Shown: one piece after another, positions 1-7,880 of the stretch
Layout of the letters: each line of letters opens with the position of its first letter
How positions within the stretch are numbered: the stretch's first letter is position 1
Source of the DNA: Bacteroidales bacterium
GTDB taxonomy: Bacteria; Bacteroidota; Bacteroidia; Bacteroidales; GWF2-38-335
NCBI GenBank assembly: GCA_016936815.1
Contig: JAFGXD010000099.1
Location: 1 to 47,997, forward strand
Direction of reading: 5' to 3'
DNA: 47,997 nt
Position numbers and translations under genes: made by a program
The notes under the pieces: model-generated
Told to the model about the DNA's origin: nothing
Seen by the model: the letters and a program-made list of their open reading frames with translations, nothing else
Databases searched by the model: none

Positions 1-1722
1 GCTTAATTCATGAGTAAAACCCTGAAAAACTTTTTCCTGCAGAGCAATATTTACAACCGGCGATTTACATGGTTCTGTAACAGTAACGTGTTTAGATTTA
101 CTATCTTGACCACAATCGTTTCTTACACTAACCATAACATTATGAGTTCCGGGAAGTAATTTATATGATGAACCAATTTTTCCTGTAGCTGCGTTAAAAG
201 TAAAAGAATTATCGGGTTTCCCGTCGAGCGTAACATTTACACCGGTTTTATTATTAATATTGCTAACAATTGCAGTAAGAGAATGAGTGAAATTTCCCTG
301 ATTAGTTTCATTAAAACTGAGACTTAATACAGATGGTGAATCGCAAGGAGTTCCTTCAACAACAGTTGCAGACTCCGAATCTTGCCCGCAATCATTTTTT
401 GCAGTTACAGTAACAGTGTGGCTACCCGGCGAAAGATTGTATGAAGAGTTGAAACTATTAGAGCCTGAATTAAAGGAAAATGAATAATCAGGTTTACCAT
501 CTAAAGTAATTGTTAACGAAGACTTATATTTAATATTTGAAGCAGATCCGGAGAGACTATAAGTAGAATTATTAGTCTTTGCAAATGACATATTTACAAC
601 AGGAGTAGGGCATGATGATCCAACAATTATTTGTTTAGTTTCAGTATCCATGCCACATTCATTCTTGGCTGAAATATATACTTTATGAGTTCCCTTGTCG
701 AGATTGTAAAAAGAACTTACCTCATTAGTAGCAGGAACAAATCTAAAATTATTATCGGGAGTATCATCAATTGTTCCCAGAACTCCGGCGCTTGATTTCA
801 TATTGGTAATAGAGCCTGTAAGTTGGTGAGTGTAAGCCGAGTTAGATAATTCAACAACCGAAACATTAATTAGTGGGGGATAACATGGGTTTGTAGGGTC
901 AACTGTGTGGTTGTTATTTGTGTGAGAATTGTTTTGTTTTTTTCCAATGTCCCAAACGAAAACAAGAGCTGTATAATTGTTCCTGTCAATTTTACTTGAA
1001 TTATTAATTACCCCGTCAATATTGGCACCTGTAAGTTGATTGTCTTCTTTAAGGAAGAAATTAATTTTGTGTTCCAGTCCGAGAGAAAAGTGTTTGGTAA
1101 ATTTATATCCCAGATAAATCCCAATGGTAGGCGTAAAGCAGAGTTGATTACTACCCGGAGTTTCAAAACTCCCATCCGAAAGGTCTTTTAAATCGTTATA
1201 TATTTTTCTCCTGCTATCTGTTCCATAAGGGTTAATAATTGAATAATCATGTTGTATTACGCCAAATCCCCACATGTCATCAATATACAAATCGTGTTTT
1301 GTTATATTATGAGCAAGACCGCCGCCACCGAAAAGGCTTATTTTTACTCCGGTATTTTCCATTAAGCGATTGAAAGTAAGAACAAATTCAAAATCGTAAT
1401 TAAAATGTGTGTATTGCAAATTGTTGTATGTGCTATCAATATTTATTCTATCGTCGAATGCAGTTGATAAGCCTCCTAGAAATCTAAATCGCCAATCTAG
1501 TCCAAAAAATGCATCTTTCTTTTGAAAAATTGAATGGCCAAAAGTAAAAGTCCATCCGCCTCCATAAAAATTTCTAATGTCGCTGGTTTGATAAGATCCA
1601 CCCAATCCAAAGCCAATATCGAAGCCACTTTCGCTTTCAATATCAATTCGCTGAGCATTCAGGGTATTTAAGCCATTAAAAAAGAAGGTAATAGCTAACA
1701 GGAAAAATAGAAATCGTTTCAT
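1..1722 (-). CDS. Outer-membrane barrel protein with tandem ~90-residue repeats (partial, 3' end outside window)
   Basis: The frame is open from an ATG at 1722 to the window edge, so the C-terminus is missing. It starts with a signal peptide (MKRFLFFLLAITFFFNGLNT, then LNAQ). The next ~270 residues look like a small beta-barrel, with alternating aromatic/glycine strands such as GFDIGFGLGGSYQTS and FGGGGLAHNIT. After an Asn/His-rich linker come at least three full copies and part of a fourth of a ~90-residue unit. Each unit opens with a Cys-Pro-like motif (Cys codons at 883-885, 610-612, 343-345 and 67-69) and carries the motifs TLDGKPD and NDCGQDSES. The ATG lies 12 bases after the stop of the preceding gene, so the two are probably co-transcribed. 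I infer a surface or periplasmic repeat protein anchored by a barrel. I do not recognise a named family and assign no function. Confidence 0.75.
   Translation of the reverse strand, partial: MKRFLFFLLAITFFFNGLNTLNAQRIDIESESGFDIGFGLGGSYQTSDIRNFYGGGWTFTFGHSIFQKKDAFFGLDWRFRFLGGLSTAFDDRINIDSTYNNLQYTHFNYDFEFVLTFNRLMENTGVKISLFGGGGLAHNITKHDLYIDDMWGFGVIQHDYSIINPYGTDSRRKIYNDLKDLSDGSFETPGSNQLCFTPTIGIYLGYKFTKHFSLGLEHKINFFLKEDNQLTGANIDGVINNSSKIDRNNYTALVFVWDIGKKQNNSHTNNNHTVDPTNPCYPPLINVSVVELSNSAYTHQLTGSITNMKSSAGVLGTIDDTPDNNFRFVPATNEVSSFYNLDKGTHKVYISAKNECGMDTETKQIIVGSSCPTPVVNMSFAKTNNSTYSLSGSASNIKYKSSLTITLDGKPDYSFSFNSGSNSFNSSYNLSPGSHTVTVTAKNDCGQDSESATVVEGTPCDSPSVLSLSFNETNQGNFTHSLTAIVSNINNKTGVNVTLDGKPDNSFTFNAATGKIGSSYKLLPGTHNVMVSVRNDCGQDSKSKHVTVTEPCKSPVVNIALQEKVFQGFTHELS
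67..885 (-). repeat. Tandem ~270-bp repeats in the barrel/repeat protein
   Basis: The Cys codon that opens each unit occurs at 883-885, 610-612, 343-345 and 67-69, giving periods of 273, 267 and 276 bp (91, 89 and 92 codons). The array continues past the left edge. Confidence 0.8.
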
Positions 1723-1734
1723 AAGCCGGAATTT

Positions 1735-2481
1735 TTATTCACCAAGAATATGTTTTCGGTAATAGGAATAGTAGTAAGATTTACTGTAAACAGGAATAAT
1801 TGAAATGCCTATTGAATATGGCGTTACAGAAGGGCCTAACTGTTCTTGAAAGACTTTTGACATAGAATAAAACCCAAAAAAGCTAAACTTGCCATAACCA
1901 ATTCTTCCATAAATTCCATATCTTAAATCGCTAACGTTTTTTATTCTGTATTCTTTAAATTTTATATATTCTCCGAAGGAATAAGTATGATAATCTTCTC
2001 CTTGATATTTGTGATATGACTGCAATTTATATCCGACCAAAACCCCGGCTGCAATTTTAAAATTCTTCTGTTTTCTGTTTGGAGTTGTTCTTATTCTCAA
2101 TTCAAAAGGAATATCAACATAAACATTTGTCATTTTATTATTTCTGTATTCAATAGATTCTGGAATTTTTTCGAGACTAGTGATTCCATTTGGATTAAAT
2201 GCAGGAAATACGTTAGATTTAACATTTTGGGCAACAAATCCAAAACCGGTGGCAAGGCTGATATTGAATCTTTTTCCAAGAATAGGGGTCATGGAATAAA
2301 AGCCTATTTCTGTTGAATTTGGCTTAATTTCCATCCCTTTCGGAGCATTAAGCCAATTTAATTGTGCAATATTTAGAATAAATGCTTCATTGGTCATTAT
2401 TCTTTCCCTATCGCTTTTTTCTTGAGAAAAAACAGAATTGCTTAAAAGAATTAATAAGAAAATTAGCAAAAATTGGCGCAT
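1735..2481 (-). CDS. Outer-membrane beta-barrel family protein, function unknown
   Basis: 248 residues with a clear signal peptide (MRQFLLIFLLILLSNSVFSQ). The mature part has the alternating hydrophobic/aromatic pattern of a small Bacteroidota outer-membrane barrel, for example FNISLATGFGFVAQN, VYVDIPFELRI, YGIYGRIGYGKFSFFGFYS and YSIGISIIPVY. It is the first gene of a two-gene unit with the larger barrel/repeat protein that follows 12 bases downstream. A good TTTG-N20-TAGGTTTG promoter sits just upstream. The fold class is inferred from composition and strand pattern only, and no specific ligand or partner can be named. Confidence 0.6.
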   Translation of the reverse strand: MRQFLLIFLLILLSNSVFSQEKSDRERIMTNEAFILNIAQLNWLNAPKGMEIKPNSTEIGFYSMTPILGKRFNISLATGFGFVAQNVKSNVFPAFNPNGITSLEKIPESIEYRNNKMTNVYVDIPFELRIRTTPNRKQKNFKIAAGVLVGYKLQSYHKYQGEDYHTYSFGEYIKFKEYRIKNVSDLRYGIYGRIGYGKFSFFGFYSMSKVFQEQLGPSVTPYSIGISIIPVYSKSYYYSYYRKHILGE

Positions 2482-2495
2482 AAGTCATTTTTTTT

Positions 2496-2527
2496 CAAAC
2501 CTACATGATTTTTTGCAAACCCCCAAA
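2496..2527 (-). promoter_or_regulatory. Bacteroidota-type promoter for the barrel-protein pair
   Basis: On the minus strand TTTG (2524-2527) is followed after 20 bases by TAGGTTTG (2496-2503), matching the TTTG/TAnnTTTG consensus of the Bacteroidota primary sigma factor. It lies about 15 bases upstream of the ATG at 2481. Confidence 0.55.
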
Positions 2528-2542
2528 ATATAGGGCAAATAT

Positions 2543-3991
2543 CTACTTTCTCCAAAACGCCGGAGAAATAATTACCAGAACCGTAAAAATTTCTAAACGT
2601 CCCAGTAGCATTAGGAAGGAAAGAAACCACTTGCCAATATCGGGAATATGGCTAAAATTTTCGGCAGGTCCAACCGAGCCAATTCCCGGGCCAATATTTC
2701 CCAAAGAAGCAATTACAGAGCCTATTGCTGACTGAAAATCAAGTCCCAGAGCCGACATGAAAACACTACCAAAAACAAAGATAAGTACATAGAACACTAT
2801 GAAAGCCAATATATTAGAAATAATATCTGGTGAAATTGCTTTATGATTAAATCTTACCGGAATTACGGCATTTGGATGAATTAGTCTCTTCAGCTCCAGC
2901 ATTGAGTTTTTCATTAACAACAATATTCTAATAATTTTAATTCCACCACCTGTAGATCCTGAACTTCCTCCAAAAAACATAAAAACAAACATTAGAAAAA
3001 CAAGAAATGGTATCCATTGAAGGTAGTCAACTGTTGCAAAGCCGGTTGTAGTAATTATTGAAACAACCTGAAAGGCAGAATCACGAAATGATTGAGAAAG
3101 GCTAAGATTGGAATTGAAAAACAGCACAACTGCGAACAAAATCACAAAAAACAATACAATTCCTGAATAATATCGGAATTCTTCGTTTTGATAGACCTTT
3201 TTAAAATTCAGCTTTAGAGCAAAATATGAAAGAGTAAAATTTACACCTGCAATAAACATGAAAATAGTAATAACCCAGTGGATATAATCGGATTCCCAAT
3301 AAGCAATACTGGCTTGTTTTGTAGAATATCCGCCCGTTGCCATTGTTGTTAGCGAGTGATTAACGGCATCAAAAAGACTCATCCCACCAAAAAGAAGCAA
3401 AATCATTTCTGTAAAGGTAAAAGCGACATAAATAATCCATAATCGTTTCGCTGTTTCCTTAATTCTCGGATGAAGTTTATCCGGTTTCAGTCCCGGAACT
3501 TCGGCAACAAACAACTGCATTCCTCCAATTCCAAGTAAAGGTAAAACAGCTACTGAAAGCACAATTATTCCCATTCCACCCAGCCACTGTGTAAGACTAC
3601 GCCAAAAAAGCAAACCATGAGGCATAGATTCAATATCGTTTAAAATTGAAGCTCCGGTAGTTGTAAACCCCGATATTGTCTCGAAAAATGAGTCAGTAAA
3701 ACTTGGTATTGCACCGGAAAGATAAAAAGGCAAAGAGCCAAAAATTGAAAACAAAATCCAGCCAGTTGTTACAATAATATAACCTTCTTTTTTATCAATA
3801 TTTTTGTTGGCATTTTTTGAAAAGAACCACATTAACCCTCCAAAAACAATTGTAATAATGGAGGAAAGAGCGATTTCCTGACATGCTCCATCGTTGTATA
3901 AATAGTCAACCAAAGCCGAAATACCAATAAACATTCCTTCAATAAGTAAAAGAATGCCCAGAATATTAATTATAATTTTGTAATTAAACAT
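2543..3991 (-). CDS. trkH: TrkH-type potassium uptake channel subunit
   Basis: 482 residues, the usual TrkH length, with many hydrophobic helices. TrkH/KtrB proteins are the K+-conducting inner-membrane subunits, with four pseudo-repeats each holding a pore loop. The glycine-containing loops are visible: FETISGFTTTGASI (~residues 104-117), LTTMATGGYST (~214-224), IITTTGFATVDY (~312-323) and ASLGNIGPGIGSVGP (~440-454). It starts five bases after the stop of trkA, so the two are co-transcribed and probably translationally linked, as expected for a channel and its cytoplasmic regulator. The start is the ATG at 3991. The family is near certain; the coupling ion is not determined. Confidence 0.93.
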   Translation of the reverse strand: MFNYKIIINILGILLLIEGMFIGISALVDYLYNDGACQEIALSSIITIVFGGLMWFFSKNANKNIDKKEGYIIVTTGWILFSIFGSLPFYLSGAIPSFTDSFFETISGFTTTGASILNDIESMPHGLLFWRSLTQWLGGMGIIVLSVAVLPLLGIGGMQLFVAEVPGLKPDKLHPRIKETAKRLWIIYVAFTFTEMILLLFGGMSLFDAVNHSLTTMATGGYSTKQASIAYWESDYIHWVITIFMFIAGVNFTLSYFALKLNFKKVYQNEEFRYYSGIVLFFVILFAVVLFFNSNLSLSQSFRDSAFQVVSIITTTGFATVDYLQWIPFLVFLMFVFMFFGGSSGSTGGGIKIIRILLLMKNSMLELKRLIHPNAVIPVRFNHKAISPDIISNILAFIVFYVLIFVFGSVFMSALGLDFQSAIGSVIASLGNIGPGIGSVGPAENFSHIPDIGKWFLSFLMLLGRLEIFTVLVIISPAFWRK

Positions 3992-3996
3992 GGCTT

Positions 3997-5337
3997 TTAG
4001 CTAAAAAACTCTTGAACTCTGTTAATAGCTGAAGGCAAAGTAAAAACTACAACTTTATCTCCGGCAATTATTTCTGTATTTCCTTTTACAATAAATGCGG
4101 CATTTTCTCTAACCAATCCGCCAATAATGGCCTCTTTTGGAAATTTCAAATCTTTTACCTGTTTTTTTGTTATTGTACTGCCTTCTCTAGCAATTAGCTC
4201 AATAACCTCAGCATCGGCACCTGTTAAGCATCTTAATGAAGCTACATCGGCAGATTTTGTATATTTAAAAATGTGACTTGCAGCAAGTAGCTTCTTGTTT
4301 ATTATGGTGTCTATTCCTATGTTTTCAGCTAAGTCAATATAATCAATGTTTTCTATTTCAGCAATAGCCTTTTTAACACCATAACTCTTTGCAAGAAGGC
4401 AAGATAAGATATTAGTTTCTGAATTTCCTGTTACCGCAATAAAGGCGTCCATTTTTTCTAATCCTTCTTCCTTAAGCAGAGCTATATTAGTTCCATCTCC
4501 GTTAATTACCAAAGTTTTCTCAAGAAAATCGGCTAGGAAGAAGCATTTTTCTTTTTTTGCTTCAATAAGTTTTACATGCAAATGCCCTTCCAAAGCTTTG
4601 GCAGCACGCTTTCCTATTCTGCTGCCGCCTAAAATCATTATATTGCCAATGTCAAACTTTTCCTTTCCGGCATATTTTAATACTTCCTTTATGCCTTCCT
4701 TATTTGTAACAACGTATACAAAATCATCATTCTGAAAAACGTCGTTTCCTTTAGGAATAATTGTCTTATTATTTCTGGTAATTGCAACCGCTCTAAAATC
4801 GAAATTTGGGTTAATTGCATCGGTTTCCTCCAACGATTTTCCTATAATTTTAGATTCCTCATCTAATCTAATTACCACAAGTGAAAGAATTCCACTCGAG
4901 AACTCAAAAACTTCGGTAGTTCCAACCTGCTTAAGCAAACCTGCAATTTCCATGGCAGCAAGATTCTCAGGACAGATTAAAATGTCAACACCTAAATTTG
5001 TAAAATAATCCTTGCTTTGTTTGGTAAGAAATTCTTTAGTGTCGATTCTTGCTATAGTCTTTTTGGCTCCAAGGCTTTTTCCAACAATTGCTGTAAGAAT
5101 ATTTACCTCTTCCGAATCTGTTACAGAAATAAGTAAATCTGCGGATTTTACCTTTGCTTCTTTTAGAGTCTCAAAAGAAGTTGACGAACCCTGAATTGAT
5201 AAAATATCAAAATGATTGTCGGCAAATTTTAAATTTTCTTCGCTTAAGTCAATAACAACAATATCGTGCTTATCTCTTGCCAACATTTCTGCAAGATGTG
5301 TTCCTATTTCCCCGGCTCCGGAAATTACAATTCTCAT
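3997..5337 (-). CDS. trkA: Trk system potassium uptake regulatory protein TrkA
   Basis: 446 residues from the chosen start. TrkA is the cytoplasmic NAD(H)-binding ring that gates TrkH. It has two RCK units, each a Rossmann fold plus RCK-C domain. The first nucleotide-binding loop is GAGEIG near the N-terminus and the second is GGSRIG near residue 238. Conserved acidic strand ends (VIDLSEENL, LIEAKKE) follow each, and the second RCK-C domain ends the protein. I use the ATG at 5337 (MRIVISGAGEIG) rather than an in-frame TTG at 5355: TrkA proteins normally begin right at the Rossmann strand, and the TTG is part of a likely -7 promoter element (TTACTTTG at 5353-5360). It is the first gene of the trkA-trkH operon. 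Confidence 0.93.
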   Translation of the reverse strand: MRIVISGAGEIGTHLAEMLARDKHDIVVIDLSEENLKFADNHFDILSIQGSSTSFETLKEAKVKSADLLISVTDSEEVNILTAIVGKSLGAKKTIARIDTKEFLTKQSKDYFTNLGVDILICPENLAAMEIAGLLKQVGTTEVFEFSSGILSLVVIRLDEESKIIGKSLEETDAINPNFDFRAVAITRNNKTIIPKGNDVFQNDDFVYVVTNKEGIKEVLKYAGKEKFDIGNIMILGGSRIGKRAAKALEGHLHVKLIEAKKEKCFFLADFLEKTLVINGDGTNIALLKEEGLEKMDAFIAVTGNSETNILSCLLAKSYGVKKAIAEIENIDYIDLAENIGIDTIINKKLLAASHIFKYTKSADVASLRCLTGADAEVIELIAREGSTITKKQVKDLKFPKEAIIGGLVRENAAFIVKGNTEIIAGDKVVVFTLPSAINRVQEFFS

Positions 5338-5352
5338 TTTACTTTTTTTCTG

Positions 5353-5360
5353 CAAAGTAA
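5353..5360 (-). promoter_or_regulatory. Possible -7 element of trkA-trkH
   Basis: The minus strand reads TTACTTTG, one mismatch from TAnnTTTG and identical to the -7 element proposed for topA. It is 15 bases before the ATG at 5337. No well-spaced TTTG -33 box is evident, so this is tentative. Confidence 0.3.
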
Positions 5361-5530
5361 ATTAATTCTTGCTTACAATTCCTATTTTTTTTTAATATTT
5401 AATTATCTGTTTACATTCTTACACGAATAAATATAAAAGGAAAGCAATTTTTTCTACATTCATTAACCTAAGTAAATTAACTCATACAAAATCAGCATCA
5501 GTATTGATTTTATTAAGTATTTTTTTGTAA

Positions 5531-5538
5531 TAATTTTG
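5531..5538 (+). promoter_or_regulatory. Probable -7 element of the chitinase gene
   Basis: TAATTTTG is a perfect match to TAnnTTTG, 32 bases before the chitinase ATG. A TTG at 5504-5506 lies 24 bases upstream, slightly further than usual for the -33 box. Confidence 0.4.
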
Positions 5539-5570
5539 CTGACATCATTTAAAAACTAATTATTAATAAA

Positions 5571-7034
5571 ATGAAAAAACAAATAATTTTTCTTGCTTTT
5601 CTTGTTATAATTTTAAAATCGTTTTCTCAATCGCCTTGTAAAGAAGTTATTGGCTATTATCCAAACTGGCAGTGGTACGACAGGGCAAAGTTGGTAAATC
5701 CACAAAGCATTGATTACGAAAAATATACGATAATTAATTATGCTTTTTTTAGTCCGCAGCCCGATGGTTCCATAATTTCTACCGATACATGGGCAGATGA
5801 AAATCTTCTTCTTGGGAATATTATCTGGTATCCCGAAGAGAGTCATGATTCAACAAGTTCAATTATTTATCTGGCACATAATGCAGGTTGTAAAATTCTT
5901 CCTTCAATTGGGGGATGGACACTTTCTGACAATTTTCCTCAAATTGCCGCAGATCCGGGAAAAAGAGAGGTCTTTATTAATAGTTGCATTTCACTAATTA
6001 CTACCTATAATTTCGATGGAATTGATATTGATTGGGAATATCCGGGGTTTGCCGAGCATTCGGGAACTCCTGCCGATAAAGTAAATTTTACAATTTTAAT
6101 GCAGGAATTGAAAACAGCATTGGATAATCACGAAATTATTGCTGAAAAGGAGCTAATTCTTACTGCTTGTTTTAGTGCCGATCCACTGAAAATGCAAAAT
6201 GTTGAATATAATAATCTTATCGACATTATTGATATGTTTAATATGATGACTTATGATTTTTCCGGTACTTATGATGCTGTTGCAAACCACAATTCTCCCT
6301 TGTTTCAGCCGGCAATTGGGGAAGCGGATTGGAATCTGGACCGAACATTTTACAATTTGACCGAAATCTATGGAGTTCCTGCCAACAAAATTAACCTTGG
6401 AGTAGCCTTTTATGGCAAATCGATGACGAATTGTTCCGGGCTATTTCAAACACATTCTGGATTGGCAAATACAGTTTTGTTTGCCGCAGATGAAGGAACT
6501 CCTCTGTATTATAATGTACTCTTGAATATTAACGAGTTTCAATACAATTGGGACGATCAGGCTAAAGTTCCTTACTTAACAAATGGACCGGATAATACCT
6601 TTGTAACCTACGACAACGAAGAATCAGTTAGATTAAAAGGTGAATTTATTGCCGAAAATAGTGCAGGGGGAGCAATAATTTGGGAAATTACAGGCGATTA
6701 TATAGAAAGCTTTTCGGGTTCGGGAATAATTGCAGGAACCCCACTTGTTGATGCATTAATTCAAGGTCTTTGTAACGAAACTGAAACAGAGTTTCTTTTA
6801 AATCAAGTAAATGAATCATATTTGCAACCGATTAATAATAAGAATTTTGTTGTTAACAGTAAAACTAAAAACACATACCTTACTATTTATGATTTAACAG
6901 GAACATTGGTCTTTTCTGAGATAGTAAATTCGGAAAAAAAATTGATTAATCTAAGTTTTTTGAACAATGGGATTTACTTATACCAATTTTTTTCTGAAAA
7001 TGAAAATTCAGGTGGGAAAATTTACATTTTCTAA
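5571..7034 (+). CDS. Secreted GH18 chitinase with T9SS type A sorting domain
   Basis: 487 residues. A signal peptide (MKKQIIFLAFLVIILKSFSQ) is followed by a GH18 TIM barrel from ~residue 24 (KEVIGYYPNWQWY). It carries the SxGG strand PSIGGW (111-116) and the catalytic DxxDxDxE motif as DGIDIDWE (149-156), where E156 is the expected acid/base. Later barrel motifs MMTYDFSG and GVAFYGKSM are present, and GGAIIWEITGD gives the substrate-binding Trp near the end of the barrel. The last ~75 residues look like a T9SS type A sorting domain (YLTIYDLTGTLVFSE, then LNNGIYLYQFF), so it is probably exported across the outer membrane. Known GH18 activity is hydrolysis of beta-1,4-GlcNAc polymers; chitin as substrate is inferred. 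There is no separate chitin-binding module. The gene stands alone between divergent trkA and a convergent peptidase. Confidence 0.9.
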   Translation: MKKQIIFLAFLVIILKSFSQSPCKEVIGYYPNWQWYDRAKLVNPQSIDYEKYTIINYAFFSPQPDGSIISTDTWADENLLLGNIIWYPEESHDSTSSIIYLAHNAGCKILPSIGGWTLSDNFPQIAADPGKREVFINSCISLITTYNFDGIDIDWEYPGFAEHSGTPADKVNFTILMQELKTALDNHEIIAEKELILTACFSADPLKMQNVEYNNLIDIIDMFNMMTYDFSGTYDAVANHNSPLFQPAIGEADWNLDRTFYNLTEIYGVPANKINLGVAFYGKSMTNCSGLFQTHSGLANTVLFAADEGTPLYYNVLLNINEFQYNWDDQAKVPYLTNGPDNTFVTYDNEESVRLKGEFIAENSAGGAIIWEITGDYIESFSGSGIIAGTPLVDALIQGLCNETETEFLLNQVNESYLQPINNKNFVVNSKTKNTYLTIYDLTGTLVFSEIVNSEKKLINLSFLNNGIYLYQFFSENENSGGKIYIF

Positions 7035-7060
7035 TTTTTTTTCCCATTAGCAAAGAAAAT

Positions 7061-7879
7061 CTAATTATTACTTGTTGCTGTTCCCGCAATAAAGATATTC
7101 TTTTCAGAATTTATATCCCAAATATTTCCTGATTTGTCGACACCGTAACGATAATTTCTGTAATTGTAAATCCACGAATAATTTCTCGATTCCGAATTGG
7201 TTTTCTTACCAATAACTATTGCTTTTCCGTAATTGTCGAACCAAATAATATCGTTATTGCTGTTAACGAAATACACGTTTGGGTCGCCTTTAAATTTGCA
7301 CTTAAATTCGAACTTTTCCAGATTTGCATTGGCTTCATTAATGATTGCTGAATCCTTTGTAAAGCTTAAGTATTCGGCCTGTAACCAGCCATTAGACACA
7401 GCCTGCAACCTTAGATTAACAGGAGGGTGATTAATTGTATCTATTTCATTTCCAATTGCTTTAAGGGCAGACTTAGCTTCTTCGAGACTTGCGCCCATTT
7501 GAAAAAGGATAAACCCCGAGAACTTATCGGCAGCCAGCTCATCTCCGGGGTTAATTCCTTTGGGTTTAATAGTATGCCCGGCAAGATGATGGCCAATTTC
7601 ATGTGCCAAAACGCTTACGGCAGCCCAGTCGGTTTGTGAGGTTTTTTTTACCCGTTTAATAAAATCTGGATTATAACCAATATATCTCTGAGAACCTTTT
7701 ACATAGGCGTTGGCTGTTTTTGTAGTTTCCTCAACAATTAAGAAATTTGGTTCCAATCCGGTGTATTTCATTACCAAAGCCACTGCTTCTTTGGCTTGTT
7801 TATCGGGTTCGGGGGTAATTTCTTCTTGTGCTGTAACAGTACAAACAATTCCAAATATTAAAAATATCAATATTGTCAT
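7061..7879 (-). CDS. M48-like zinc metallopeptidase, secreted or periplasmic
   Basis: 272 residues from the chosen ATG at 7879. The zinc site HEIGH is at residues 93-97 and the third ligand is probably E114 in ELAADKFSGF, the gluzincin/M48 arrangement. The start at 7879 gives a clean signal peptide (MTILIFLIFGIVCTVTAQ) and leaves one base after the upstream stop. The longer in-frame GTG start at 7930 would overlap that gene by 50 bases and bury the signal peptide. The C-terminal ~85 residues (KGDPNVYFVNSNNDIIWFD onward) form a small beta-rich tail unlike the standard M48 core. It is co-transcribed with the DUF4139 gene before it. The substrate is unknown, and the protein is much smaller than membrane-bound HtpX or Ste24 proteases. 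Confidence 0.8.
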   Translation of the reverse strand: MTILIFLIFGIVCTVTAQEEITPEPDKQAKEAVALVMKYTGLEPNFLIVEETTKTANAYVKGSQRYIGYNPDFIKRVKKTSQTDWAAVSVLAHEIGHHLAGHTIKPKGINPGDELAADKFSGFILFQMGASLEEAKSALKAIGNEIDTINHPPVNLRLQAVSNGWLQAEYLSFTKDSAIINEANANLEKFEFKCKFKGDPNVYFVNSNNDIIWFDNYGKAIVIGKKTNSESRNYSWIYNYRNYRYGVDKSGNIWDINSEKNIFIAGTATSNN

Positions 7880-7880
7880 T

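Noticed and set aside
5338-5355. Upstream TTG start for trkA adding six residues
   Set aside because: It overlaps the likely -7 promoter element, and family members begin at the Rossmann strand as the ATG at 5337 does.
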